From Aeromicrobium camelliae (GTDB lineage: Bacteria > Actinomycetota > Actinomycetes > Propionibacteriales > Nocardioidaceae), in assembly GCF_003850045.1 (NCBI RefSeq), contig NZ_RQJX01000003.1, forward strand, positions 124,001 through 188,000: 64,000 nucleotides of DNA, written 5' to 3'. Shown piece by piece: positions 18,834-28,241 of this stretch. The number at the start of each line of letters is the position of its first letter. Positions within the stretch are counted from its first letter, which is position 1. The notes under the pieces were generated by a model. It was given only the letters and a program-made list of their open reading frames with translations, was not told where the DNA came from and did no database searches. The position numbers and the translations under genes are program-made.

Positions 18834-18926
18834 TCACGCCTCGATGAACCGCCGAATCGTGTCCGCTGTCTGCTGCGGGCACTGCAGCATCGGCAGGTGC
18901 CCGGTGGGGAGTTCATCGTCCCCTAC
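18834..18926 (-). pseudogene. Remnant C-terminus of an alpha/beta hydrolase
   Basis: The minus strand reads about 30 codons, GDDELPTGHLPMLQCPQQTADTIRRFIEA and stop. GHLPML followed by QTADTIRRFIEA matches the catalytic-His tail of alpha/beta hydrolases. Upstream in the same frame there are two stop codons within 40 codons and no fold-like sequence. It is therefore a relic, lying between the convergent sirtuin and serA genes. The rest of 18813-19024 shows nothing else. Confidence 0.5.
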
Positions 18927-19024
18927 GGCCTCCAGCTCCCTGTCGCGGCGGTGGGCACGCTACCGGCCTCGGCATCATCGCTGAGCGAGCTCAGACCGCG
19001 ACCTGAAGCCCTGCGGGAGGCAGC

Positions 19025-20287
19025 TCAGGAGAGCTGGCGCAGGCGCACCGTCTCGGGCAGCTCCGCCAACGCCGTGAGCACCTCGGACGAGACCGCCGCC
19101 GACACGTCTGTGACGACGTAGCCCAGCTCGCCGCGAGTGGCGAGCTGCTGGCCCTCGATGTTGACGCCGTGGTCGCCGAGGATCGCGTTGATCGACGCGA
19201 GCACGCCCGGAGCGTTGCGGTGCACGTGCGCGAGGCGGTGCTTCTCCGGGTCGGCGGGCGGGTTGAGCTCGGGGAACGTCACGCTCAGCGAGGTGGTGCC
19301 GAATGCGGCGTACGCGCGCAGCTTGGAGGCCACGAAGCGGCCGATGTCCTGCTGCGCCTCCTCCGTCGAACCACCGACGTGCGGAGTGAGGATGACGTTG
19401 GGGAGCCCGCGCAGGTCGCTCTCGAACGGGTCGCCCTGACGCTTGGGCTCCACCGGGAACACGTCGATCGCGGCGCCGGCGATGTGGCCGGACTCGATGT
19501 GCTCGCGCAGAGCGGCGGTGTCGACCGCGATGCCGCGCGACAGGTTGAGGAACAGCGAACGCGGCTTCATGCGGCGCATCTCGGCGTCGCCGAACAGTCC
19601 GGCGTTGCCCGGGCGGCCGTCGACGTGCAGCGTGACGACGTCGGCGGTGTCGAGCAGTTCCTCGAGCGTCGAGCAGCGCTTGGCGTTGCCGAGGGCGAGC
19701 TTGTCGTCGATGTCGTAGAAGATGACGGACATGCCGAGCGCCTCGGCGACGACGGAGAGCTGGCTGCCGATGTTGCCGTAGCCGACGATGCCGAGGGTGC
19801 GGCCGCGGACCTCGTGGCTGCCGGCGGCGGACTTGTTCCAGACGCCGTTGTGCATCGCCGTGGACTTCTCGTGCAGACGGCGGGCGAGCGAGATGATCTC
19901 GGCGACCGCGAGCTCGACGACGCTGCGAGTGTTGGAGTACGGGGCGTTGAAGACCGCGACGCCGTGCCGGTTGGTGGCCGCGAGGTCGATCTGGTTGGTG
20001 CCGATGCAGAACGCGCCGATCGCCATGAGGTCGGGAGCGCTCTGCAGGACCTTCTCGGTGATGTACGTCGTGGAGCGGATGCCGAGCAGATGCACGCCCT
20101 TGATGGCCTCGATCAGCTCGTCTTCGCCGAGCGCGCGGTCGAGGGTCTCCACCTGGTAGCCCTTGCCGCGCAGGAAGTCGGCGCCGTCGGCGTGGATGTT
20201 CTCCAGCAGCAGGACGCGCACGTCGGTGTCGTCGATCGTGGTGAGGGGCTCGCGGGTCGCAGCGTTCATGGTCGTCATCATCGTCAT
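19025..20287 (-). CDS. serA: D-3-phosphoglycerate dehydrogenase with ACT domain
   Basis: First enzyme of serine synthesis, oxidising 3-phosphoglycerate with NAD+. At 420 aa it is the short type with one C-terminal ACT domain, as in E. coli (410 aa). The nucleotide site is GRTLGIVGYGNIGSQLSVVAEALGM. The catalytic trio Arg (LNLSRGIAVD), Glu (FPVEPK) and His (TPHVGGSTEEA) is intact. The ACT region HRNAPGVLASINAILGDHGVNIEGQQLATRGELGYVVTDV predicts serine feedback. CGGAGG lies about 10 nt before ATG 20287; later in-frame ATGs at residues 3, 4 and 7 are possible starts. A sigma-70-like promoter with an inverted repeat lies about 130 nt upstream. Confidence 0.95.
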   Translation of the reverse strand: MTMMTTMNAATREPLTTIDDTDVRVLLLENIHADGADFLRGKGYQVETLDRALGEDELIEAIKGVHLLGIRSTTYITEKVLQSAPDLMAIGAFCIGTNQIDLAATNRHGVAVFNAPYSNTRSVVELAVAEIISLARRLHEKSTAMHNGVWNKSAAGSHEVRGRTLGIVGYGNIGSQLSVVAEALGMSVIFYDIDDKLALGNAKRCSTLEELLDTADVVTLHVDGRPGNAGLFGDAEMRRMKPRSLFLNLSRGIAVDTAALREHIESGHIAGAAIDVFPVEPKRQGDPFESDLRGLPNVILTPHVGGSTEEAQQDIGRFVASKLRAYAAFGTTSLSVTFPELNPPADPEKHRLAHVHRNAPGVLASINAILGDHGVNIEGQQLATRGELGYVVTDVSAAVSSEVLTALAELPETVRLRQLS

Positions 20288-20416
20288 TTCAGTCGTGCCT
20301 CCGGGTCAGCGGTCGATGGGCTGACGCGGGGCCCAGGCGTACGGTCCCGATGTCGAGCAGCCTCATCGCTCCCTGGTGGTCACCCACCTCAACGCCAGTC
20401 GCGACCAGGCTGTTCC

Positions 20417-20446
20417 ATCGTAGCGATTGGGGTGAGGACACCCAAT
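20417..20446 (-). promoter_or_regulatory. Predicted serA promoter with overlapping inverted repeat
   Basis: On the minus strand TTGGGT (20440-20445) and TACGAT (20417-20422) are separated by 17 bp and point toward serA, leaving a leader of about 125 nt. ATTGGG (20426-20431) and CCCAAT (20441-20446) form an inverted repeat over the spacer and -35, a possible operator. The remainder of the 266-nt gap to the thioesterase gene holds only the hairpin below. Confidence 0.5.
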
Positions 20447-20511
20447 TCCTGCTCGCGAGCTGGACGCGGACCTGGTACGGGGAGTTTCGCAGTCACGGAG
20501 CGGCAGCAGGA

Positions 20512-20526
20512 CTCCCCGCAGGGGAG
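20512..20526 (-). terminator. Short hairpin after the PaaI-type thioesterase gene
   Basis: CTCCCC-gca-GGGGAG forms a six-pair GC-rich stem with a 3-nt loop, 27 nt beyond the thioesterase stop (minus strand). Position and stability suit a weak terminator that separates this gene from serA; no U-tract is present. Confidence 0.45.
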
Positions 20527-20553
20527 AGTTCTCCTACTGAACCTGGTAATCGG

Positions 20554-20976
20554 TCACTGACCGCCGGTGAAGCGGGCGAGGGCGTCGGCGGGGATCTCCT
20601 GGTCGAGGTTCGCCAGGCGGACCTGGCCCTGGGCGATCAGTTTGCCGTCCTGGTTCACCGACTCCAGGCGCCACAGCTGCTGCGTGCGGCCGCGGTGGAT
20701 CGGCGTGGCGGTCACCGTGATCGTGTCGCCGACCTTCGCCTGCCGCAGGAAGTCGGTCGAGTTGTTCGTGCCGACCACGACGCCCTTGGTGCCCAGCCAG
20801 ATCTGGCCGGCCACGCTGGCGGTCGATTCGTGCACGGAGCAGTAGATACCCCCGTGGGGGATGCCGAAAGGCTGGAGGTGGTGGTCGCCGATGGTGAACC
20901 GTGCGACGACCTTGTCGGGTCCGGTCTCCACGTGCTCGACGCCGAGCAGACCGTCCAGGCCGGGAATCTCGCTCAT
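20554..20976 (-). CDS. PaaI-family hotdog thioesterase
   Basis: A 140-aa hotdog-fold acyl-CoA thioesterase. The helix motif PFGIPHGGIYCSVHESTAS contains the HGG signature and the catalytic acidic residue (Glu in HEST). GTNNSTDFLRQAKVGDTITVTATPIHRGRTQQLW is the typical second half. Such enzymes hydrolyse aryl-CoA or 1,4-dihydroxy-2-naphthoyl-CoA; the substrate here is unknown. ATG 20976 is preferred, since TACAGT lies 7 nt upstream and the sequence further upstream is antisense to csoR. It diverges from the copper operon with 78 bp between starts. Confidence 0.88.
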   Translation of the reverse strand: MSEIPGLDGLLGVEHVETGPDKVVARFTIGDHHLQPFGIPHGGIYCSVHESTASVAGQIWLGTKGVVVGTNNSTDFLRQAKVGDTITVTATPIHRGRTQQLWRLESVNQDGKLIAQGQVRLANLDQEIPADALARFTGGQ

Positions 20977-21028
20977 GACCGCGACTGTAGGACGTGCGAC
21001 CGACGACACATCGCCGGGGTTGGATTTG

Positions 21029-21045
21029 ATACCCCCTGGGGGTAT
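21029..21045. promoter_or_regulatory. CsoR copper-responsive operator
   Basis: ATACCCCC-T-GGGGGTAT is a perfect inverted repeat matching known CsoR boxes (TACCCCnnnGGGGTA core). It overlaps the TATGGT -10 box (21043-21048), which lies 6 nt before the csoR start. Copper-free CsoR would therefore block the csoR-copZ-copA promoter. Confidence 0.92.
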
Positions 21046-21054
21046 GGTGGCGCT

Positions 21055-21354
21055 ATGACCGACCATGCCTCCCACCCCGGCTACAGCGAGGACAAGCAGA
21101 AGGTGCTCAAGCGGCTCGCCCGCATCGAGGGCCAGGTGCGCGGGATCACCAAGATGGTGGAGAACGACACCTACTGCATCGACGTCCTCACTCAGGTCAG
21201 CGCCACGACGAAGGCTCTCCAAGCCGTCGCGCTCGTGCTCCTGGAGGAGCATCTGAGCCACTGCGTCGTCGACGCCGCACGGGCTGGTGGTCCCGAGGCG
21301 GACACCAAAGTCAAAGAGGCCAGCGACGCGATCGCTCGGCTGGTCCGTAGCTGA
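21055..21354 (+). CDS. csoR: Copper-sensing transcriptional repressor CsoR
   Basis: A 99-aa all-helical repressor that releases DNA when Cu(I) binds. The N-terminal helix KVLKRLARIEGQVRGITKMVE is typical. The Cu(I) site Cys41-His66-Cys70 keeps the 25- and 4-residue spacing of mycobacterial CsoR (Cys36, His61, Cys65). It is first in an operon with copZ and copA, and its own box covers the promoter. The start lies 6 nt after TATGGT, so the message is probably leaderless. Confidence 0.95.
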   Translation: MTDHASHPGYSEDKQKVLKRLARIEGQVRGITKMVENDTYCIDVLTQVSATTKALQAVALVLLEEHLSHCVVDAARAGGPEADTKVKEASDAIARLVRS

Positions 21355-21370
21355 CGAGAGGAATCCACTC

Positions 21371-21603
21371 ATGACCACATCCACCTACCGCGTCACCGGC
21401 ATGACCTGCGGCCATTGCGTCGCCGCCGTCACCGAGGAGCTCCAGGCCCTCGACGGCGTCACCGACGTCACGGTCGACCTCGTCGCCGGTGGCACGTCCA
21501 CCGTCACGGTCGCGAGCGACCAGCCGCTCGACGACGCGGCCGTCGCCGAGGCTGTCGACGAGGCAGGCTACGCACTGGCAGGTCCGCGCGACCTGCCGTT
21601 GGC

Positions 21604-21607
<4 letters not shown>
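21371..21607 (+). CDS. copZ: Copper chaperone CopZ (heavy-metal-associated domain)
   Basis: A 78-aa HMA domain. [25 protein letters not shown] holds the metal-binding C-x2-C pair, and the betaalphabeta-betaalphabeta pattern continues through [29 protein letters not shown]. It carries Cu(I) to the ATPase. GAGAGGAA lies about 9 nt before ATG. Its stop overlaps the GTG of copA (GTGA), so the two are translationally coupled. Confidence 0.93.
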
Positions 21608-23799
<2,192 letters not shown>

Positions 23800-23861
23800 T
23801 CCGAACGCCAGCGCTACCGTCATCGCGGGACGGGCCCTTGACCGCTGGTTAGGCTCATCAC

Positions 23862-24173
23862 ATGGAACCGGGCGTCGTGGAGATCACAGGGACCCTCGAG
23901 ATCGAGGGAGAGTCGAGCTTCGATCCGGCGGCGGTCGCCACCGTCAAACTCGCTGATTCCGACGGTGAGGTTCTGGCCGCGACGGCCTTCCAGGCGACCG
24001 AGGTTCCGGTGTCGTTCGCGCTCACCGTGGACGCGGCGGCCGTACCGCGGCCCGATCGACTCTTCCTCTGGGCGCTGGTCCGGGTCGGCAAGGACGGGTG
24101 GGGCACGTTGGAGCTCGCTCGGGTCAGCGAGGACCACACCGTTCTCGCCCTCAGCCGGATCCCTGCGGCCTGA
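23862..24173 (+). CDS. Small beta-rich protein, possibly YbaY/YscW-like
   Basis: A 103-aa protein without signal peptide. It has alternating strands: VVEITGTLEIEGESSFDPAAVATVKLAD, then QATEVPVSFALTVDAAAV and RLFLWALVRV. The order of a polar beta strand, VATVKLAD and PVSFAL resembles the YbaY/YscW-like domain, but the match is by eye only and the protein is cytosolic. ATG follows TAGGCT by 6 nt. Function unknown; it stands alone after the copper operon. Confidence 0.5.
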   Translation: MEPGVVEITGTLEIEGESSFDPAAVATVKLADSDGEVLAATAFQATEVPVSFALTVDAAAVPRPDRLFLWALVRVGKDGWGTLELARVSEDHTVLALSRIPAA

Positions 24174-24213
24174 CCAGCGCGCTGGGGTGGAACGGCTGTC
24201 CTAGGCTCGTGGT

Positions 24214-24432
24214 GTGAGTCGTGACCGCGAGATGTCGCCTGAGAACGCGGGCTTCGCGACCACCGACGCGACGGCTAGGTGGTCGAGTAGCGACCGAGGA
24301 ACGAGGGAGCGTATCGAGACCAGCCCACGCAACGTGGTCTCGACCCGCCCGCTCGCAGAGCTCGCCGGCTACTCGACCGCCTATGGCGTGACGGCACCGC
24401 AGATCCTCTACTCGGGCACGGGTGAGTCGTGA
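24214..24432 (+). CDS. Small leader-like ORF carrying a palindromic repeat
   Basis: GTG 24214 follows TAGGCT by 6 nt, and the 72-codon frame ends in GTGA overlapping the start of the ABC exporter. Codons about 22-57 are made of a mosaic repeat, so that part is unlikely to fold. The unaffected ends are short (VSRDREMSPENAGFATTDA and YGVTAPQILYSGTGES). The reading frame may serve as a translated leader that couples ribosomes to the exporter, or may be a coincidental frame inside a 5' leader. No family is recognised. Confidence 0.35.
   Translation: MSRDREMSPENAGFATTDATARWSSSDRGTRERIETSPRNVVSTRPLAELAGYSTAYGVTAPQILYSGTGES
24276..24383. repeat. Mosaic inverted repeat of the GGTCGAGTAG/CTACTCGACC type
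   Basis: Outer arms TAGGTGGTCGAGTAG (24276) and CTACTCGACCGCCTA (ending 24383) pair with one mismatch. Inner arms TCGAGACC and GGTCTCGA also pair. Such 80-120 bp elements are scattered in Nocardioidaceae and related genomes. This copy lies between a promoter and the ABC exporter start. A half copy lies at 42489. Confidence 0.8.
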
Positions 24433-26357
24433 GGCCCGGTCCTGGCACCCGGGTCACCCATCTCGACCCGGCCGAGGTGCGTAACGTCGACGCCGGCCCG
24501 GTCCTGGGGAGGATCGCCGGCGTGCTGCGTCCGTACCGCGGCAAGATCGCCGCGGTGGCGTCGCTCGTCGTCCTCGCCGCAGTGCTCACCTCGCTCGTGC
24601 CCTTTCTCACCCGGGCGGTCTTCGACGACGCTCTGTTCCCCGCCGACGACACCGGTCCGCACCTGACTCTGCTGGCCTGGCTGGTGGCGGCGATGTGTGC
24701 GCTGCCTCTCATCACCGCGCTACTCGGCATCGGTCAGAACTGGCTCACTTCCACCATCGGCAACTCCGCGATGGCGGACCTGCGCAGCGACCTGTTCGCG
24801 CACCTGCAGAAGATGGAGCTGGCGTTCTTCACCGCGACGAAGACCGGTGCGATCCAGTCGCGGCTGGCGAATGACGTCGCGGGCGTCCGAACCGTGCTCA
24901 CCGACACGGCGACCTCGATCCTGCAGAACTCGGTCACTGTCACCGCCGCGTTCATCTCGATGGTGATCCTGTCGTGGGAGCTGACGATCCTCACGCTGAT
25001 CCTGATGCCGTTGTTCATCTGGCTGCAGCTCAAGGTGGGACGACGGCGCCAAGTGCTCGCGCGCAAGACTCAGGAGTCGTTGTCGGAGATGACGGCGATC
25101 ACCGAGGAGGCGCTGAGCGTCTCGGGGATCCTGCTGTCGAAGGTGTTCAGCCGCGGGGACGCGGAGGTGCAGCGGTATCGCGAGGCGAACCGACAGCAGA
25201 CCCGCCTGCAGGTTCAGCAGGCGATGACCGGTCGCACGTTCTTCGCCACCGTGCAGACGTTCTTTGCGATCACGCCGGCCCTGATCTATTTGGCCGCTGG
25301 CCTGATGATCGCCGGCGGGACCGGTGGCCTCACGGCCGGGACGCTGGTCGCCTTCACGACCGTGCAGGCGCGGCTGCAGATGCCGTTGCTGTCGCTCATG
25401 CGGGTGACCCTCGACGTGCAGACGTCGCTGGCGCTGTTCCGGCGGATCTTCGAGTACCTCGACCTCACCCCCGCGATCGTCGATCGTCCCGACGCCCGAC
25501 CGCTGTCCGACGTCGAGGGGCGCATCGAGTTCCGCGACGTGTGGTTCCGCTACCCCGAACCCCGCAGGCTCTCCGGCGACACGGTGGGCGATCGGTTCGG
25601 CGACAGCGGCGTGCGCATCGACCGTCCGGTCGACGGCGAGGACGACGAGCGGCACGAACAGTGGGCTCTCGCCGGCGTGAGCTTCACGGTGGAGCCCGGG
25701 CAGCTCGCGGCGATCGTCGGTCCCTCGGGCTCCGGCAAGACCACGACGACCTACCTCGTTCCGCGCTTCTATGACGTCACCCGCGGGGCGGTGCTGGTGG
25801 ACGGCCACGACGTCCGTGAGGTCACGCAGGCGTCATTGACCGCCGTGATCGGCATGGTCACCCAGGAGCCGTACCTGTTCCACGGCACGATCCGCGACAA
25901 CATCGCCTACGCCAAACCCGACGCCAGCGCCGAGGAGATCGAACAGGCCGCTCGCGACGCCAACATCCACGACCGCATCCTGTCGTTCCCCGATGGCTAC
26001 GAGACCATCACCGGTGAGCGCGGCTACCGCCTTTCCGGCGGTGAGAAGCAGCGCCTCGCCATCGCCCGCGTACTGCTGATGGACCCGCAGATCCTCATCC
26101 TCGACGAGGCGACCTCGGCCCTGGACACGGAGACGGAGCGGCTCGTTCAGGAAGCGTTGGACCGCGCCACCCACAACCGCACCACGATCGCGATCGCGCA
26201 CCGGCTCTCGACCATTCACAATGCCGATGTGATCTTCGGCCTCGAGGACGGCGTGATCGTGGAGCGCGGCACGCACGCCGAACTGCTGGAGGCCGAAGGG
26301 CTTTACGCCCGGCTGTACCGCGAGCAGTTCACCCGCCGCTCGGCCCCGGTGCGCTAG
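24429..26357 (+). CDS. ABC exporter, fused transmembrane and ATPase domains
   Basis: A 642-aa half-transporter. Residues about 30-320 are the six-helix exporter domain (ALLGIGQNWLTSTIGNSAMADLRSDLFAHLQKMELAFF is the first coupling-helix region). The ATPase domain has Walker A GPSGSGKTT near 431, signature LSGGEKQR near 535, and ILILDEATSALD. A 38-residue hydrophilic insertion (RLSGDTVGDRF...DDERHEQ) splits the first beta-sheet of the ATPase between FRYPEPR and WALAGVSF. A lipid or drug exporter is likely; substrate unknown. GTG start overlaps the previous small frame. The 3' end overlaps the convergent MerR-type gene by 29 nt. Confidence 0.92.
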   Translation: MRPGPGTRVTHLDPAEVRNVDAGPVLGRIAGVLRPYRGKIAAVASLVVLAAVLTSLVPFLTRAVFDDALFPADDTGPHLTLLAWLVAAMCALPLITALLGIGQNWLTSTIGNSAMADLRSDLFAHLQKMELAFFTATKTGAIQSRLANDVAGVRTVLTDTATSILQNSVTVTAAFISMVILSWELTILTLILMPLFIWLQLKVGRRRQVLARKTQESLSEMTAITEEALSVSGILLSKVFSRGDAEVQRYREANRQQTRLQVQQAMTGRTFFATVQTFFAITPALIYLAAGLMIAGGTGGLTAGTLVAFTTVQARLQMPLLSLMRVTLDVQTSLALFRRIFEYLDLTPAIVDRPDARPLSDVEGRIEFRDVWFRYPEPRRLSGDTVGDRFGDSGVRIDRPVDGEDDERHEQWALAGVSFTVEPGQLAAIVGPSGSGKTTTTYLVPRFYDVTRGAVLVDGHDVREVTQASLTAVIGMVTQEPYLFHGTIRDNIAYAKPDASAEEIEQAARDANIHDRILSFPDGYETITGERGYRLSGGEKQRLAIARVLLMDPQILILDEATSALDTETERLVQEALDRATHNRTTIAIAHRLSTIHNADVIFGLEDGVIVERGTHAELLEAEGLYARLYREQFTRRSAPVR

Positions 26358-27096
26358 CTCCGGCCACGACCGTTCCGGACTCGATGATCTCCGCCATCAC
26401 GCCGCCGGCTTTGAGGAGCGCGAGAGTGCGCTGGGTGATGTCGCGAATCCTGGCGTCGAGAGCGTCGAGCGACGCGTCGATCTCCTCGAGCTCGCGGATG
26501 GCGCCGATCGCGTGCTGCACGTCGGGAATCCGGTACCCGGCTTCTCGGAGGGCCGCGACGATCCTCGCCTCGCGCACGACCGCCACCGCGTAGCGCCGCG
26601 CCGACCCCGACGCCGTCGTGACGCGGTGCGGCCGGACCAGATCGCACTTCTCCCAGAAGCGCAGCGTGGAGGGGCGCACGTCGAGGGCGGCGGCGAGCTC
26701 GGTGATGGTCAGCGCGTCCTCCGTGGTGGCGGGAGCCTCGTTGCCGGCTTCGTCGCTGATGGCCTGCAACGCCCTCCGCGCAGCGAGCGCCCGATCGCGT
26801 TCGGCGTCGAGCAGCGCATGGAAGGAACGCACGAGGGCTACCGCGTCATCGGGCTCGAGACGGCGGATATCCCGCATCGCCCGACGCGCGGGTACGGGAC
26901 CGATCGCGTGGGCGAGCTCTCGGTAGGCCCGCAGGTCGCGGACGTGGAGTTGAGTGAAACGGCGGTAGCCGTTGCTCGCGCGGACGGCGGGTCCGATCAC
27001 ACCGATCGCTTCGAGGTCGCGGATCTGTTGCACCGAGTATCCGGTCTCGGCGGAGACCGAGGCCGTGCTCAGCCCTGCACTCACGGGCTCGGCCAC
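26329..27096 (-). CDS. Regulator with two MerR-type DNA-binding domains
   Basis: A 255-aa protein. The N-terminal domain is a MerR helix-turn-helix: VSAETGYSVQQIRDLEAIGVIGPAVRASNGYRRFTQLHVRDLRAY. After a helical linker, a second MerR domain follows near residue 140: ITELAAALDVRPSTLRFWEKCDLVRPHRVTTASGSARRYA, then a terminal coiled-coil segment (ELEEIDASLDALDARIRDIT). Two complete recognition domains in one chain are unusual. I choose GTG 27096 because GGAGGG lies 7 nt upstream; ATG 27111 is the alternative. It diverges from the DUF6194-like gene with only about 40 bp, and repeats in that gap are its likely target. Confidence 0.82.
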   Translation of the reverse strand: MAEPVSAGLSTASVSAETGYSVQQIRDLEAIGVIGPAVRASNGYRRFTQLHVRDLRAYRELAHAIGPVPARRAMRDIRRLEPDDAVALVRSFHALLDAERDRALAARRALQAISDEAGNEAPATTEDALTITELAAALDVRPSTLRFWEKCDLVRPHRVTTASGSARRYAVAVVREARIVAALREAGYRIPDVQHAIGAIRELEEIDASLDALDARIRDITQRTLALLKAGGVMAEIIESGTVVAGASAPGPSGG

Positions 27097-27113
27097 ATCA
27101 CAACCCTCCATCA

Positions 27114-27139
27114 ATACTTCAATCTCACACTTCAAGTAT
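27114..27139. promoter_or_regulatory. Divergent promoter region with inverted and direct repeats (MerR target)
   Basis: ATACTT (27114) and AAGTAT (ending 27139) form a 6-bp inverted repeat with 14-nt spacing. Within it ACTTCAA occurs twice, 13 bp apart (27116 and 27129). This short gap between the tandem-MerR gene and the DUF6194-like gene must hold both promoters, so the repeats are the likely binding site. Confidence 0.6.
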
Positions 27140-27617
27140 GACGATCGAACAGATTCGTGCCGCGGCCCGTGCGCTCGACGGCGTCCTCGAACTCGCACCC
27201 CAACCCGTCGACGCGTTTCCGGAGCTGGCCTGGGGTGACTACTTCTTCTACTTCGCACCGGATGGGGAACTCCCGGAGCGCGAGCAACCATTCGCGACCA
27301 TCGTGACGAAGGACTACCCCGACGACACCGCGTCGCGACTCGACGGGGAGGGCCGCTGGCGCCTCAACGTGCACGTCGGGCGGGCACGGCTCACCGAGCT
27401 CGTCGGCCAAGAGCCCGGCGACGACTCGGCGCGGACGGACTTCGGCACCGTCGACGTCCTGCTTCCCCATCCGGTCTATCGGGCCCAGGGCTGGGTCGCG
27501 ATCGTCAACTCGGGACCCCGGACGTCCGAGATCGCGCTGGCCTTGGTTCAAGAGGCGCACGCCGCCGCGCAACGTCGCGCCGAGCGCCGTCGCGGCGACA
27601 CCAGCGGGTCGGTCTGA
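27138..27617 (+). CDS. DUF6194-like protein
   Basis: A 159-aa soluble protein. IEQIRAAARALDGV, WGDYFFYFAPDGELPEREQPFATIVTKDYP, RLNVHVGR and LLPHPVYRAQGWVAIVNSGPRTSE follow the pattern of DUF6194, an actinobacterial family of unknown function with an NTF2/YjbR-like look. CACACT lies 6 nt before ATG. It shares a 40-bp divergent promoter region with the tandem-MerR regulator and is its most likely target. Confidence 0.8.
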   Translation: MTIEQIRAAARALDGVLELAPQPVDAFPELAWGDYFFYFAPDGELPEREQPFATIVTKDYPDDTASRLDGEGRWRLNVHVGRARLTELVGQEPGDDSARTDFGTVDVLLPHPVYRAQGWVAIVNSGPRTSEIALALVQEAHAAAQRRAERRRGDTSGSV

Positions 27618-27676
27618 CCGTGGTCGCGATGACGCGAGGGCGGCGCGAGGCGTCCGCGCGGGGCTAGGCTGCAGTC

Positions 27677-28234
27677 ATGAGCGACGAGGTGACCTATCTG
27701 CTGGTCGACGGCGAGAACATCGACGCGACACTCGGCCAGTCGATCTTCGGTCGCCGGCCGCAGCCGCAGGAGCGACCGCGCTGGGACCGGCTGATCCGGT
27801 TCGCGGAGGACCACTGGGGTCAGCCGGTCAAGAGCCTGTTCTTCCTCGCGGTCAACGGCGAACTGCCGATGCCGTTCGTGCAGGCCCTGACCTCGCTCGG
27901 ATACCGGCCGGTGCCGCTGTCGGGCGGGCCGGACGACAAGGTCGTCGACATCGCCATCCAGCGCACGCTCGAGGCCATCGCGCAGCGCAGTGACCACGTC
28001 ATGCTGGCGAGCAACGACGGCGACTTCCTGCCGCAGATCGACACACTCGTGCACGGCCGGCGCCGGGTCGGCGTCATCGGGTTCGACGAGTTCCGCAACG
28101 GCGGGTTCGCGGCCCTCAAACAGCGCGGCCTGGAACTGATCGACCTCGAGTACGACGTCGAGGCGTTCAACGTCGAGCTGCCGAGGCTGCGGATCATCCC
28201 GATCGACGAGTTCGACCCGCTCGACTTCCTCTGA
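27677..28234 (+). CDS. NYN-domain (PIN-like) ribonuclease
   Basis: A 185-aa NYN domain with little else. The metal-binding acids are in LLVDGENIDA (residues about 7-16), DDKVVDIAI and MLASNDGDFLPQID, the usual D-x-[DE]-N, D-x-x-V-D and S-x-D-x-D-F set. YRPVPLSG and RRVGVIGF fit the strand order. The likely role is a metal-dependent RNase acting on some structured RNA. The C-terminal tail is acidic (IIPIDEFDPLDFL). TAGGCT lies 6 nt before ATG. Confidence 0.87.
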   Translation: MSDEVTYLLVDGENIDATLGQSIFGRRPQPQERPRWDRLIRFAEDHWGQPVKSLFFLAVNGELPMPFVQALTSLGYRPVPLSGGPDDKVVDIAIQRTLEAIAQRSDHVMLASNDGDFLPQIDTLVHGRRRVGVIGFDEFRNGGFAALKQRGLELIDLEYDVEAFNVELPRLRIIPIDEFDPLDFL

Positions 28235-28241
28235 CGTCGCC

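Noticed and set aside
20288-20553. A riboswitch or attenuator upstream of serA
   Set aside because: The 266-nt gap shows a promoter-like pair with an inverted repeat and one hairpin facing the thioesterase gene, but no recognised riboswitch core, leader peptide or anti-terminator pair.
20846-20862. A CsoR-like box (ATACCCCCGTGGGGGAT) inside the PaaI thioesterase gene
   Set aside because: It encodes the conserved active-site residues of the HGG motif (GIPHGGI), so the resemblance arises from codons. It lies 110 bp inside the coding sequence, away from any promoter.
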